This document shows, piece by piece, positions 1 to 7,068 of a stretch of 64,000 nucleotides of DNA (within the stretch, counting starts at the first letter, position 1; each line of letters opens with the position of its first letter). Made by a program: the position numbers and the translations under genes. This stretch comes from Acinetobacter seifertii (GTDB lineage Bacteria > Pseudomonadota > Gammaproteobacteria > Pseudomonadales > Moraxellaceae): positions 734,419 through 798,418 of the forward strand of contig NZ_KB851200.1 in assembly GCF_000368065.1 (NCBI RefSeq). Reading direction: 5' to 3'. The notes beneath the pieces were generated by a model. It worked only from the letters and a program-made list of their open reading frames with translations. It did no database searches and was not told the origin of the DNA.

Positions 1-107
1 CCAGCAAGAAGCGCATATTTATGACGATGGTTATCTCAAAGTTGATGTTACGCAACGTTTGGTTTGGGTCGAGCAGCAGCCAATTACGTTAACTCGAAAA
101 GAATTTC
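1..107 (+). pseudogene. kdpE: kdpE response regulator, upstream fragment (interrupted by IS)
   Basis: An open frame starting at base 2 encodes the beginning of an OmpR-type winged-helix output domain (LTRKEF...). It stops matching the family at 107, where an IS1-type element begins. If the element and one copy of the 8-bp duplication are removed, the frame joins exactly to 904 onward and reads LTRKEFQLLTLLMRYQGQ. Residues further on, WGP...HYLRI, are typical of KdpE, the regulator of the Kdp potassium-uptake operon. The receiver domain would lie before the window, and so would a kdpD partner if one is present. As it stands, the truncated protein would run a short way into the IS and end near base 155. 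Confidence 0.85.
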
Positions 108-895
108 GGTGGTGTTTCAAAAAGTATGCTGAAACAAAGCAGGTTGAATTTTGATAAAATAGAGAAATGCGAATAACTCTAGAAATCAAATGTCCAACCT
201 GCCTCAGTGACAGTATAAAGAAAAATGGCATCAAAGTAGATGGGAAACAAAACTATCAGTGCAAAGACTGTAAACGTCAGTTTATTGGTGACCATGCTCT
301 GAGCTATCTAGGATGTAATTCAGGCATTACTCGAAAAATATTACAGTTGATGGTCAGAGGTAGTGGTATACGAGATATCGCTGAAGTTGAGCGAATCAGT
401 ATCGGTAAAGTTTTACGTACTTTAACCGAATCGACCTACCAAATTCAGCCTAAACAAAGTCATTATGAGTCTCTTGAAGTTGATGAGTTTTGGACTTTTG
501 TGGGAAATAAAAATAATAAACAATGGCTTATTTACGCCTACCATCGAGAAACAGGTGAGATTGTTGCTTATGTTTGGGGTAAAAGAGACTTAGCTACAGT
601 TCAACGATTGAAAACAAAGCTTAAACAATTAGGTATTCACTACACCCGAATTGCAAGTGATCATTGGGACAGTTTCATAACTGCTTTTAAAAACTGCAAG
701 CAAAGTATTGGTAAATTTTTTACTGTAGGTATTGAAGGTAATAATTGCAAAATAAGGCATCGAATTAGGCGTGGTTTTAGAAGGAGTTGTAATTTTTCAA
801 AAAAGATTGAAAACCATTTTAAAGCTTTCGACTTAACCTTTTTTTACATCAATAATGGCTTCATTTAATGTCAGCATACTTTTTGAAACACCACC
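108..895 (+). mobile_element. IS1-family insertion sequence (788 bp) inside kdpE
   Basis: The ends are near-perfect inverted repeats of about 25 bp: the left end begins GGTGGTGTTTCAAAAAGTAT, and the complement of the right end (871-895) is the same. The element is flanked by an 8-bp direct duplication, AGAATTTC, at 100-107 and 896-903. The length, target duplication size and zinc-ribbon transposase all fit the IS1 family, in the single-ORF form. It may be related to ISPa14-type elements, but I cannot confirm the name. Both ends and the transposase are intact, so it looks capable of moving. Confidence 0.9.
167..868 (+). CDS. IS1-family transposase (single ORF)
   Basis: The 233-residue protein has an N-terminal zinc ribbon (CPTC at about residues 9-12, CKDC at about 32-35). 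A DDE-type catalytic region follows, starting around VDEFWTFVGN (about residue 105) and continuing through a stretch rich in W, H and D. Classical IS1 needs a frameshift between InsA and InsB. Here both parts are in one uninterrupted frame, as in the single-ORF IS1 subgroup. It fills almost the whole element. A promoter-like TATA-rich stretch lies just inside the left repeat (about 147-160). Confidence 0.88.
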   Translation: MRITLEIKCPTCLSDSIKKNGIKVDGKQNYQCKDCKRQFIGDHALSYLGCNSGITRKILQLMVRGSGIRDIAEVERISIGKVLRTLTESTYQIQPKQSHYESLEVDEFWTFVGNKNNKQWLIYAYHRETGEIVAYVWGKRDLATVQRLKTKLKQLGIHYTRIASDHWDSFITAFKNCKQSIGKFFTVGIEGNNCKIRHRIRRGFRRSCNFSKKIENHFKAFDLTFFYINNGFI

Positions 896-1124
896 AGAAT
901 TTCAACTTTTGACCCTATTAATGCGCTATCAAGGACAGCTTTTAACCCAGCCACAGCTCTTAAAAGAACTGTGGGGGCCAACCCATCAGGAAGATACGCA
1001 TTATTTGCGTATTTTGGTGGGTAAGTTGCGCAGTAAACTAGGAGATAACGCGATTCAGCCACGCTATATTGCTACTGAACCTGGTGTGGGATTACGCTTT
1101 TTAGCTAAACAGAAAAATCATTAA
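896..1124 (+). pseudogene. kdpE: kdpE response regulator, downstream fragment
   Basis: This fragment carries most of the winged-helix DNA-binding domain of KdpE: LLTQPQLLKELWGP, then HYLRILVGKLRSKL, then GVGLRF near the end. It is in frame with the upstream fragment once the IS and one target copy are removed. An ATG at 855 inside the right end of the IS opens an 89-codon frame that runs into it. A short hybrid protein with only the DNA-binding half could therefore be made if transcription reads out of the IS. It would lack the receiver and its phosphorylation site. Confidence 0.85.
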
Positions 1125-1136
1125 TGAGATATAAAA

Positions 1137-1166
1137 AAACCTTAGGGTATTTCTCCCTAAGGGTTT
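1137..1166. terminator. Bidirectional intrinsic terminator between kdpE and the puuA-like gene
   Basis: The stem CCTTAGGG/CCCTAAGG has a 7-nt loop, with A-rich sequence on one side and T-rich on the other. It sits between two convergent genes, so it can serve both strands. Confidence 0.75.
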
Positions 1167-1200
1167 GCAAAGTGGTTTATAGTTTTTTGCTTTTTTTTAT

Positions 1201-2400
1201 TTATATATCCCAATGCTGCTCTGCTTCAGTCATTTGGCTGTAAATATTTTGATATTCAGCCTGCTTAACCGTGTACCAATGCTCTACAAAGTCAGCTCCT
1301 AAATATCCTTTTAAAATAAGGCTTCCTTTAAATATTTTTAAGGCTTCTGGTTGGTTGTTGGCTAATAAAATGTGCTCATCTTGAAACTTCAAAAGATGTG
1401 CAGGTTTTGGTAGCGGTAACTTATGAGATAAGCCATAAGATACGCCCGCTAAAATAGTGGCTGTAACAAGATAGGGGTTACAGTCAGCTCCAGCAACACG
1501 ATATTCTAAACGTTGATTTTGTATATCTGAGCATGGAATTCGAATTGCGACATTACGATTGTTGGTATCCCAATTGGCTTCTAATGGCACATGATGCCCA
1601 ATTTTAAAACGTCTATAAGAATTAATATTAGGCGCTAAAATCGCCATAGATGCAGGCATTAACTCAATGAGTCCGCTAATCGCACTGAGTAATTTGGCTG
1701 CCAGCTCATCTTTTTCTTCTTCTGAGCTAAATATATTTTCATGGTATTGATTGAGCATGCTCATATGAAAATGCATGCCACTACCAGCTTTTGCCAAGTT
1801 CGGTTTCGCCATGAAACAAGCGGTTAAGTCATGCTTTCTTGCAACTTGCTTTACAATTCTTTTTAAGGCATTAATTTGATCGCATAGCTTTAAAATGTCA
1901 TGGCTGTGTTGAAGATTTAGTTCATATTGTCCAGGTGATGACTCCGCAACAATAGCGGTAATTTCAATAGATTGCAGTAGGGCGGCTTTTTCAACTTCAT
2001 CTAGGACTTGTTGATAGTTATTGGGTGCATCTATATCAAAACATTGGTTTTCTATACATGTGTCAGCCTGATTCTGAGGTGAGAAAAGATAAAACTCTAA
2101 TTCGGCAGCCATGACAGGAAAGTAATTATTAGCATGTAACTGATTTAATATTTTTTTTAATATATTGCGTGGTTCATAGCGACAGTCTGTACCATCTTCT
2201 TCTTGCATGGATAGATAAAGCTGGGCATTTAATTCTGGCGATAAGGCACTTGGTTGTAAGCTGCCTAAAATGGGCAGACAAAGTCTATCTGGTTCACCGA
2301 TATATTTTCCTAAGCCTGTCTCTTCAATCACTTTACCATCAAGACTCATGGCATAAACAGAAAGTGGAAAATAACATCCATTCGATAGATTTTTTAGACT
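1201..2400 (-). pseudogene. PuuA-like glutamine synthetase, C-terminal fragment (IS-interrupted)
   Basis: The minus strand encodes the larger part of a glutamine-synthetase-fold ligase. Visible motifs are ELEFYLF, the SPGQYELN region, FMAKP...AGSGMHFH (nucleotide/ammonia site), NSYRRF, NNRNVAIRIPCSD and EYRVAGADCNPY. Junction residues such as GCYFPLSVYAM, EETGLG and GEPDR closely resemble gamma-glutamylputrescine synthetase (PuuA), which glutamylates putrescine or a similar amine. The first ORF Met is at 2349, but the real reading frame continues to 2400, where the IS3-type element starts, and resumes at 3710. Without the N-terminal beta-grasp part the enzyme is unlikely to work. Confidence 0.88.
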
Positions 2401-2450
2401 TGAACCGTACCGGGTTTGTCGGAGACCACTTTTCTTGAGAGAATGTCCCG

Positions 2451-2768
2451 ATGAAAAAAGTAAAATACACCCCTGAAATCAGAGATAGAGCGGTTCAATT
2501 ATTGATTGAATCCGAAAAAGATTATCCTTCTACTTGGGCTGCAATCACAGCAATTGCTCCCAAGATTGGCTGTACTCCTGAAACACTACGTTCCTGGCAT
2601 CAGAAGCATTTGAATCAACAGAATCCAATTAAAGTACAGCAGCTTTCAGACCAAGAACGCATTAAACAACTTGAACGCGAAAATAAAGAACTGCAGCGAG
2701 CCAATGAAATTCTACGTAAAGCAGCTGCTTTTTTCGCCCAGGCGGAGCTCGACCGCCCACACAAATAA
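2451..2768 (+). CDS. IS3-family OrfA (helix-turn-helix and leucine zipper)
   Basis: The 105-residue protein has an N-terminal transposase_8-type HTH (residues 1-55, PETLRSWHQKH). A leucine-zipper-like helix follows (RIKQLERENKELQRANEILRKAAAFF). It binds the IS ends and lets the fused transposase multimerise. The stop codon overlaps the ATG of OrfB by one base (TAATG). OrfB lies in the -1 frame, as is usual for this family. Confidence 0.88.
   Translation: MKKVKYTPEIRDRAVQLLIESEKDYPSTWAAITAIAPKIGCTPETLRSWHQKHLNQQNPIKVQQLSDQERIKQLERENKELQRANEILRKAAAFFAQAELDRPHK
2729..2735 (+). other. Probable -1 programmed frameshift site (T TTT TTC)
   Basis: The heptamer TTTTTTC is read GC-T TTT TTC in the OrfA frame, which fits the X XXY YYZ rule. 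It lies about 30 bases before the OrfA stop, within the OrfA/OrfB junction, so slippage would give the OrfAB transposase. The placement matches family knowledge. Frameshifting itself is inferred. Confidence 0.6.
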
Positions 2769-3670
2769 TGGTGGATTTCATTCATAACCATAAAGACCTA
2801 TACGGTGTTGAGGCGATTTGTAGAATTCTACCAATCGCAACTTCAACCTATTATCGAACTTTAGATCTTGCGGACAATCCAGAACATCGAGCGAAAAGAG
2901 ATCTACATGACCTGCATCATGCTGAACAAATTAAACGAATTTGGCAGGAAAGTTCAGGTCGGTATGGTGTACGTAAAGTCTGGCAAAAACTGAAACGGGA
3001 AGGTTATATTGTTGCGCGCTGTACAGTTGCTCGATTGATGCAACAGCTAGGAATACAAGGTGTTTGGCGTGGTAAGAACAAACAAACGACACGTAGCAGA
3101 GATGATCAAAAACGAGCAGCCGACTTGGTGAAACGGAATTTTAGTGCTGATCATCCAGATCAGCTGTGGGTCGCAGACTTCACATATATTCAAACCCATT
3201 CAGGCTGGGTGTATACCGCCTTTATGATTGATGTTTTCTCACGGGCAATTGTTGGCTGGAAAGTATCAACACGGATGAATACAGACATGGTCCTTGATGC
3301 ACTGGAACAAGCGTTACATGCTCGCGGTATGCCAAAGAATGTAATTCATCATTCCGACAGAGGCGTGCAATACCTTTCTATTCGTTACACCCATCGTTTG
3401 GAAGCAGCAAATTTACGAGCATCAGTCGGTACAACTGGTGATTCATACGATAATGCTTTGGCTGAAACGGTGAATGGCTTATACAAAACAGAGGTGATTG
3501 AATATTTAAAAGCAGATTGGCAAGGTTTAGCAGATGTACAACTTGCGACACTAAACTGGGTAGATTGGTTCAATAAAAAGCGTGTACACAGTGCACTGGG
3601 TTATGTATCGCCTTTTGAGTTTGAAGCAATGTACTATGATAAGATTAACCCGTTAGGTCAGGTGGCCTAA
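2768..3670 (+). CDS. IS3-family OrfB (DDE transposase)
   Basis: The 300-residue protein has an HTH_21 region (residues about 45-105, SSGRYGVRKVWQKL). The rve integrase core follows, with catalytic Asp in WVADFTYI, Asp in HHSDRGVQY and Glu in NALAETVNGLYKTE. The C-terminal part, VDWFNKKRVHSALGYVSP, is typical of IS3 OrfB. It is intact. The normal product is probably the OrfAB fusion made by -1 slippage upstream. Confidence 0.9.
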   Translation: MVDFIHNHKDLYGVEAICRILPIATSTYYRTLDLADNPEHRAKRDLHDLHHAEQIKRIWQESSGRYGVRKVWQKLKREGYIVARCTVARLMQQLGIQGVWRGKNKQTTRSRDDQKRAADLVKRNFSADHPDQLWVADFTYIQTHSGWVYTAFMIDVFSRAIVGWKVSTRMNTDMVLDALEQALHARGMPKNVIHHSDRGVQYLSIRYTHRLEAANLRASVGTTGDSYDNALAETVNGLYKTEVIEYLKADWQGLADVQLATLNWVDWFNKKRVHSALGYVSPFEFEAMYYDKINPLGQVA

Positions 3671-3709
3671 CTTAAATAAAAAAGTCTCCGACAAACCCGG
3701 TACGGTTCA

Positions 3710-3937
3710 ACTCTTAACATCAATACGTTTACCACGAATATGCCCGTTTAAGTCGTGTAGACAAATATCAATGTGTTGAGTCTGAGGATATAAACTTAAA
3801 TATTCATCCACTTCTTTAAAAAAAAGTTCTGAGTTAAACGTATGGATTTGCGTTTGTGGAATAAGATCATCTGATATTTTAAATGCCTTAAAGTGAGAAT
3901 CTTTTAAGTTTAAATTGGGGTAAATAAGCGTACTCAT
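3710..3937 (-). pseudogene. PuuA-like glutamine synthetase, N-terminal fragment
   Basis: Starting at ATG 3937, it encodes about 76 residues ending HIDICLHDLNGHIRGKRIDVKS, the N-terminal beta-grasp portion of a glutamine-synthetase-like enzyme (LNGxxRGKR). It then runs into the right end of the IS. Joining it to 2397 downward restores a single frame of about 475 residues, close to the normal PuuA length. A role in polyamine catabolism is inferred from this similarity, and no other puu genes are visible nearby. Confidence 0.82.
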
Positions 3938-4346
3938 TATAAAAAACCTTGGTGGTTATTTAATTCAAATCCTACCTGAGCCTTTGAAGGAAATCGCGTA
4001 AAAAAAGAGTAAAGATGGTTGAAGAATATTTTATGAAAAATTTAATTTTTTATATTTATAATCAATGTATTGGGATTTATTTTGATAATGGATTTTTAAA
4101 GTAAAATTAGCGTATATGAATAGTCGGAGAGATATAAAACTTCTATGGATTTCACTTTCTAAAGTTAAATGTGGTTGGAAATTGAACTCTATCATTTGGT
4201 CAGATGGTGAAACTGATTTAAACTTAAAATGCTTATCCAGTTAAACATTTATGTATAAGTTTTGAATAAAGCAGGACTTACATAGTGTATGTACTGGAAT
4301 TTTATTTCTTGCGTTTTTTTAAATTTTATTTTTGAGTTCTCTTAAT
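3938..4346. other. AT-rich intergenic region between divergent genes
   Basis: About 410 bases separate the start of the puuA-like gene (minus) from a lipoprotein gene (plus). I see no convincing ORF or RNA gene. It must hold both promoters, but no promoter pair stands out clearly enough to call in this very AT-rich sequence. Confidence 0.5.
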
Positions 4347-4895
4347 ATGAAAATTATCGGTTTAGCCATTTTGGCAATCAGCCTCTCGGGTTGTGCTGCA
4401 ATGAGCGTAGAAGAATGTAAGACTGCGAATTGGTCATTAGTGGGTGAGAAAGATGGTTCAAAAGGTTCTTCACCTCGTTTAGATCAATATTACAAAGCGT
4501 GCGGAAAAGCCAATATTGTTCCAGATCAAAAGTCATATGAACGTGGATATAAAGAAGGTCTAGGGTATTATTGCCAGCCAGCAAACATTTTTTATAACGC
4601 TTTAGAGGGGAACGGTAATATTAATGTATGCCCAATCGAGCAGCGTAATCGTTTAAGACCTTATTATCGAGCTGCCTCAGATTACTACAATGCAAAAAAT
4701 GAATATGACCGTTATGATGAAAAGTTTAAGCAGTATTCTGACAGTGCTTATAACGAAAAATTAAAGCCAGAAGAACGTGAACGTTATCGTAAGCTTTTAA
4801 GAGATCTACAAAATGATCGTGACCGTATTAATCGTAACTATTGGAACTCGATTCGAGATATTGAACGTTTCAAATATGACCATGGTTTAAAATAA
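4347..4895 (+). CDS. DUF2799-like lipoprotein
   Basis: The start is placed at ATG 4347 rather than TTG 4332, because the protein then begins directly with a lipoprotein signal peptide: MKIIGLAILAISLSGC, with lipobox LSGC and lipidated Cys at residue 16. The mature part has SVEECKTANW near its start and a Cys-containing segment, QSYERGYKEGLGYYC, resembling DUF2799 lipoproteins. A charged, probably helical C-terminal half is rich in Y, R, D and K. It is probably membrane-anchored and periplasmic. The function is unknown. It stands alone and ends in a strong terminator. Confidence 0.75.
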   Translation: MKIIGLAILAISLSGCAAMSVEECKTANWSLVGEKDGSKGSSPRLDQYYKACGKANIVPDQKSYERGYKEGLGYYCQPANIFYNALEGNGNINVCPIEQRNRLRPYYRAASDYYNAKNEYDRYDEKFKQYSDSAYNEKLKPEERERYRKLLRDLQNDRDRINRNYWNSIRDIERFKYDHGLK

Positions 4896-4904
4896 TATTT
4901 GAGA

Positions 4905-4943
4905 AAAGGATTGATCTGAATGAGATCAATCCTTTGTTTTTTT
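4905..4943. terminator. Strong intrinsic terminator after the DUF2799 lipoprotein
   Basis: A perfect 12-bp stem, AAAGGATTGATC/GATCAATCCTTT, with a 7-nt loop is followed by GTTTTTTT. It lies between convergent genes and can act on both strands. Confidence 0.85.
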
Positions 4944-5577
4944 AAAGATAATAACTGGTTTTTGTCATTAACTTTGAAATAGCGGTCATACTGATTTTTA
5001 CCGCATAAGGTAATTCAACACCGCCTGCTTCGAGCGCAGTATGACGATGATGTAATTCATCTTCATTCATTTGCTCTAAAATTTTACGAGAGCGTTCATC
5101 TTGAGCAGGTAATTGGTTTAAATGATCTTGCAAATGCATGCTTACCTGACGTTCAGTTTCAGCAACAAAGCCTAAGCTATATTTATCACCAGCAATACCT
5201 GCAAGAGCACCCATACCATATGACAACCCGTACCAGATAGGGTTTAATAAACTTGTATGGCTATTCAACTCTTTTAAACGATCTTCGCACCAAGCTAAAT
5301 GATCTTGTTCTTCAATTGCTGCCTGTTGCATTTCGCGGCGCACATTTGGCAATTTCGCCGTTAATGCTTGTCCATGATAAAGCGCTTGGGCACACACTTC
5401 ACCACTATGGTTAACACGCATTAACCCCGCAACATGGCGAGCATCTTCTACTCCAAGTTTTGTTTCAGCTGTTTCAGCCGGATTTTGGCGCTGCGCTGCT
5501 GTTGCACCTGGGACAAGACTACGTAATGCCTGATCAAAGGAGTTAATAAGTTGATCAATTCCTGTGTAGTGGCGCAT
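4942..5577 (-). CDS. coq7: Demethoxyubiquinone hydroxylase Coq7
   Basis: This is a di-iron monooxygenase that hydroxylates the demethoxyubiquinone intermediate in the late steps of ubiquinone synthesis. It acts at the membrane. The 211 residues contain the paired metal-ligand motifs expected of the family: VNHSGEVCAQALYHGQ (E), EEQDHLAWCEDRL (ExxH), a central FVAETERQV, and EDELHHRHTALEAGG (ExxH) near the C-terminus. ATG 5577 has a good GAGGA ribosome site, which lies in the stop region of the upstream transporter gene. The gap to that gene is 3 bases, so they form one transcription unit. Confidence 0.93.
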   Translation of the reverse strand: MRHYTGIDQLINSFDQALRSLVPGATAAQRQNPAETAETKLGVEDARHVAGLMRVNHSGEVCAQALYHGQALTAKLPNVRREMQQAAIEEQDHLAWCEDRLKELNSHTSLLNPIWYGLSYGMGALAGIAGDKYSLGFVAETERQVSMHLQDHLNQLPAQDERSRKILEQMNEDELHHRHTALEAGGVELPYAVKISMTAISKLMTKTSYYL

Positions 5578-5580
5578 AAA

Positions 5581-6903
5581 TTAGTCCTCCAAAGAAAGAT
5601 GTGCTGTGGCAAGCATCGGTTTTAGTCGGGCGAGAAGCCAGATACTAAAGATTGCACTAAGTACAGCTGTAATAATAAATAGTATTTTAATATCAATTTT
5701 TAAAACACTTAAGATTAAGATTGAGAAAATTGCAGAAGAAACCATGAATACAGCATTTAAAATATTATTCGCTGCAACAACACGGGCACGATGTGAGCGT
5801 GGTGAGTAAGCCTGCATCATGGCATATAAAGGAACAATATAAAAACCACCACTAATACCCAATAAAGTAACAGCAATCATGACGTGGTAGTAAACCCAAC
5901 CTTGAGTGAAAATATCTTTTAAGGTCAGTAAAGCTCCAGTTCTTTCAGGTACAAAAGCTAGACTGGCTGCAAGGTAAAGTGCAAAAACAGTAAGGCCAAT
6001 TGCACCGATTGGCACCATTTTAATGTTGATTTCCGAACCACCAATTTTACGGCAAAGTAATGAACCAACACCAATTCCGACAGAGAAGAAGGTGAGTAAC
6101 AGGCTAACTACATTTTCCGATGCATGAAGATTTTGCTGAGTCAGCTGCGGAATTTGCGTTAAATAAGTTGCCCCATAAAACCAGTACCACGAGTTACCTA
6201 ATAAAATTGTGAACACTAACGGTAAACTTTTAGCATATGTAATGGTTTGGAAGCTTGTCCGAATAAAGTTCCAGTCTATATCTAAATCTGGCGCAGCAAC
6301 TTTCTGTGGCAAAATAAAACGACTAAACACATAGCCTATGCAAGCAATAGCGACTACAGTCAGACTAATCCACAGCAAATTGCCTTCTGATGATGCAATT
6401 ACGGCACCACCTAAAATCATACCGAACAAGATTGCCATCGATGTACCAGATTGAAATAAGGCATTACCTGACATGAGTTCGTTTGGTTTTAAAATTTCAG
6501 GCAAAATTGCATATTTAATTGGGCCAAAGAAAGTTGAATGTGTACCCATTAAAAATAAGGCGAAGAGCAGCAACCATAAATGCCCCAATAAAAAGCCAGC
6601 AGAACCAATGAGCATAATAATAATTTCTAAGATTTTTATGCCGCGTACAAGTTGTGATCGTTCGTATTTGTCTGCAATTTGTCCAGCAGTTGCTGAAAAA
6701 AAGAAATATGGCAATATAAACAATAATGCTGCTAAATTATTGAGTGTGCTTACTGGGGCAGATTGTTGTTGAATCCAACCATACGTAATGACTAACAATA
6801 AAGCTTGCTTAAAAACATTGTCATTTAATGCGCCAAAAAACTGTGTAAAAAACATCGGTACAAACCGACGTGATGTCATCAGGGATTCATCTTGTTTCAT
6901 CAT
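5581..6903 (-). CDS. MFS transporter, LplT-like (lysophospholipid transporter type)
   Basis: A 440-residue protein with about 12 predicted membrane segments. The opening FFTQFFGALNDNVFKQALL and the later STFFGPIKYAILPE segment match the LplT-type MFS group, which moves lysophospholipids across the inner membrane for re-acylation. That group is often linked to acyl-ACP synthetases, but none is present here, so the substrate is inferred. The start is placed at ATG 6903; TTG 6909 and ATG 6900 are alternatives. It is probably co-transcribed with coq7 and is divergent from tamA. Confidence 0.75.
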   Translation of the reverse strand: MMKQDESLMTSRRFVPMFFTQFFGALNDNVFKQALLLVITYGWIQQQSAPVSTLNNLAALLFILPYFFFSATAGQIADKYERSQLVRGIKILEIIIMLIGSAGFLLGHLWLLLFALFLMGTHSTFFGPIKYAILPEILKPNELMSGNALFQSGTSMAILFGMILGGAVIASSEGNLLWISLTVVAIACIGYVFSRFILPQKVAAPDLDIDWNFIRTSFQTITYAKSLPLVFTILLGNSWYWFYGATYLTQIPQLTQQNLHASENVVSLLLTFFSVGIGVGSLLCRKIGGSEINIKMVPIGAIGLTVFALYLAASLAFVPERTGALLTLKDIFTQGWVYYHVMIAVTLLGISGGFYIVPLYAMMQAYSPRSHRARVVAANNILNAVFMVSSAIFSILILSVLKIDIKILFIITAVLSAIFSIWLLARLKPMLATAHLSLED

Positions 6904-7068
6904 GTGCAAGCTTCATTGAGTTTTATTAAAAAATGTGACCGAGTGTTAATTTGCATCGAAAACCATGTATGATATTTTTAACGCTTGATTAAATGAAAAA
7001 TCAATGGTTTCGAGTGAGTTTTATCCTCATATTGGTGCGTTTATTAAAAAATAAGTTTAGAGTTTTCC

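Larger units (their letters stand above)
2401..3709 (+). mobile_element. IS3-family insertion sequence, copy 1 (1309 bp)
   Basis: The terminal inverted repeats start TGAACCGTACCGGGTTTGTC and are about 25 bp long. The target duplication is 3 bp, ACT, at 2398-2400 and 3710-3712. Two overlapping ORFs with a -1 slippery site give an IS3-type OrfA/OrfAB arrangement, resembling the IS51 subgroup (IS1236-like). Removing it restores the host frame exactly: ...IDVKS-LKNLSNGCYFP... A second copy, in the same orientation, starts at 63906. Confidence 0.92.

Noticed and set aside
855..1124. The 89-residue ORF read as an independent small regulator
   Set aside because: The first residues belong to the IS end and the rest is the KdpE C-terminus, so it is a pseudogene fragment with an accidental start.
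6473..6772. 99-residue ORF on the plus strand opposite the LplT-like gene
   Set aside because: It is a shadow of a membrane-protein gene on the other strand, with no ribosome site or recognisable composition.
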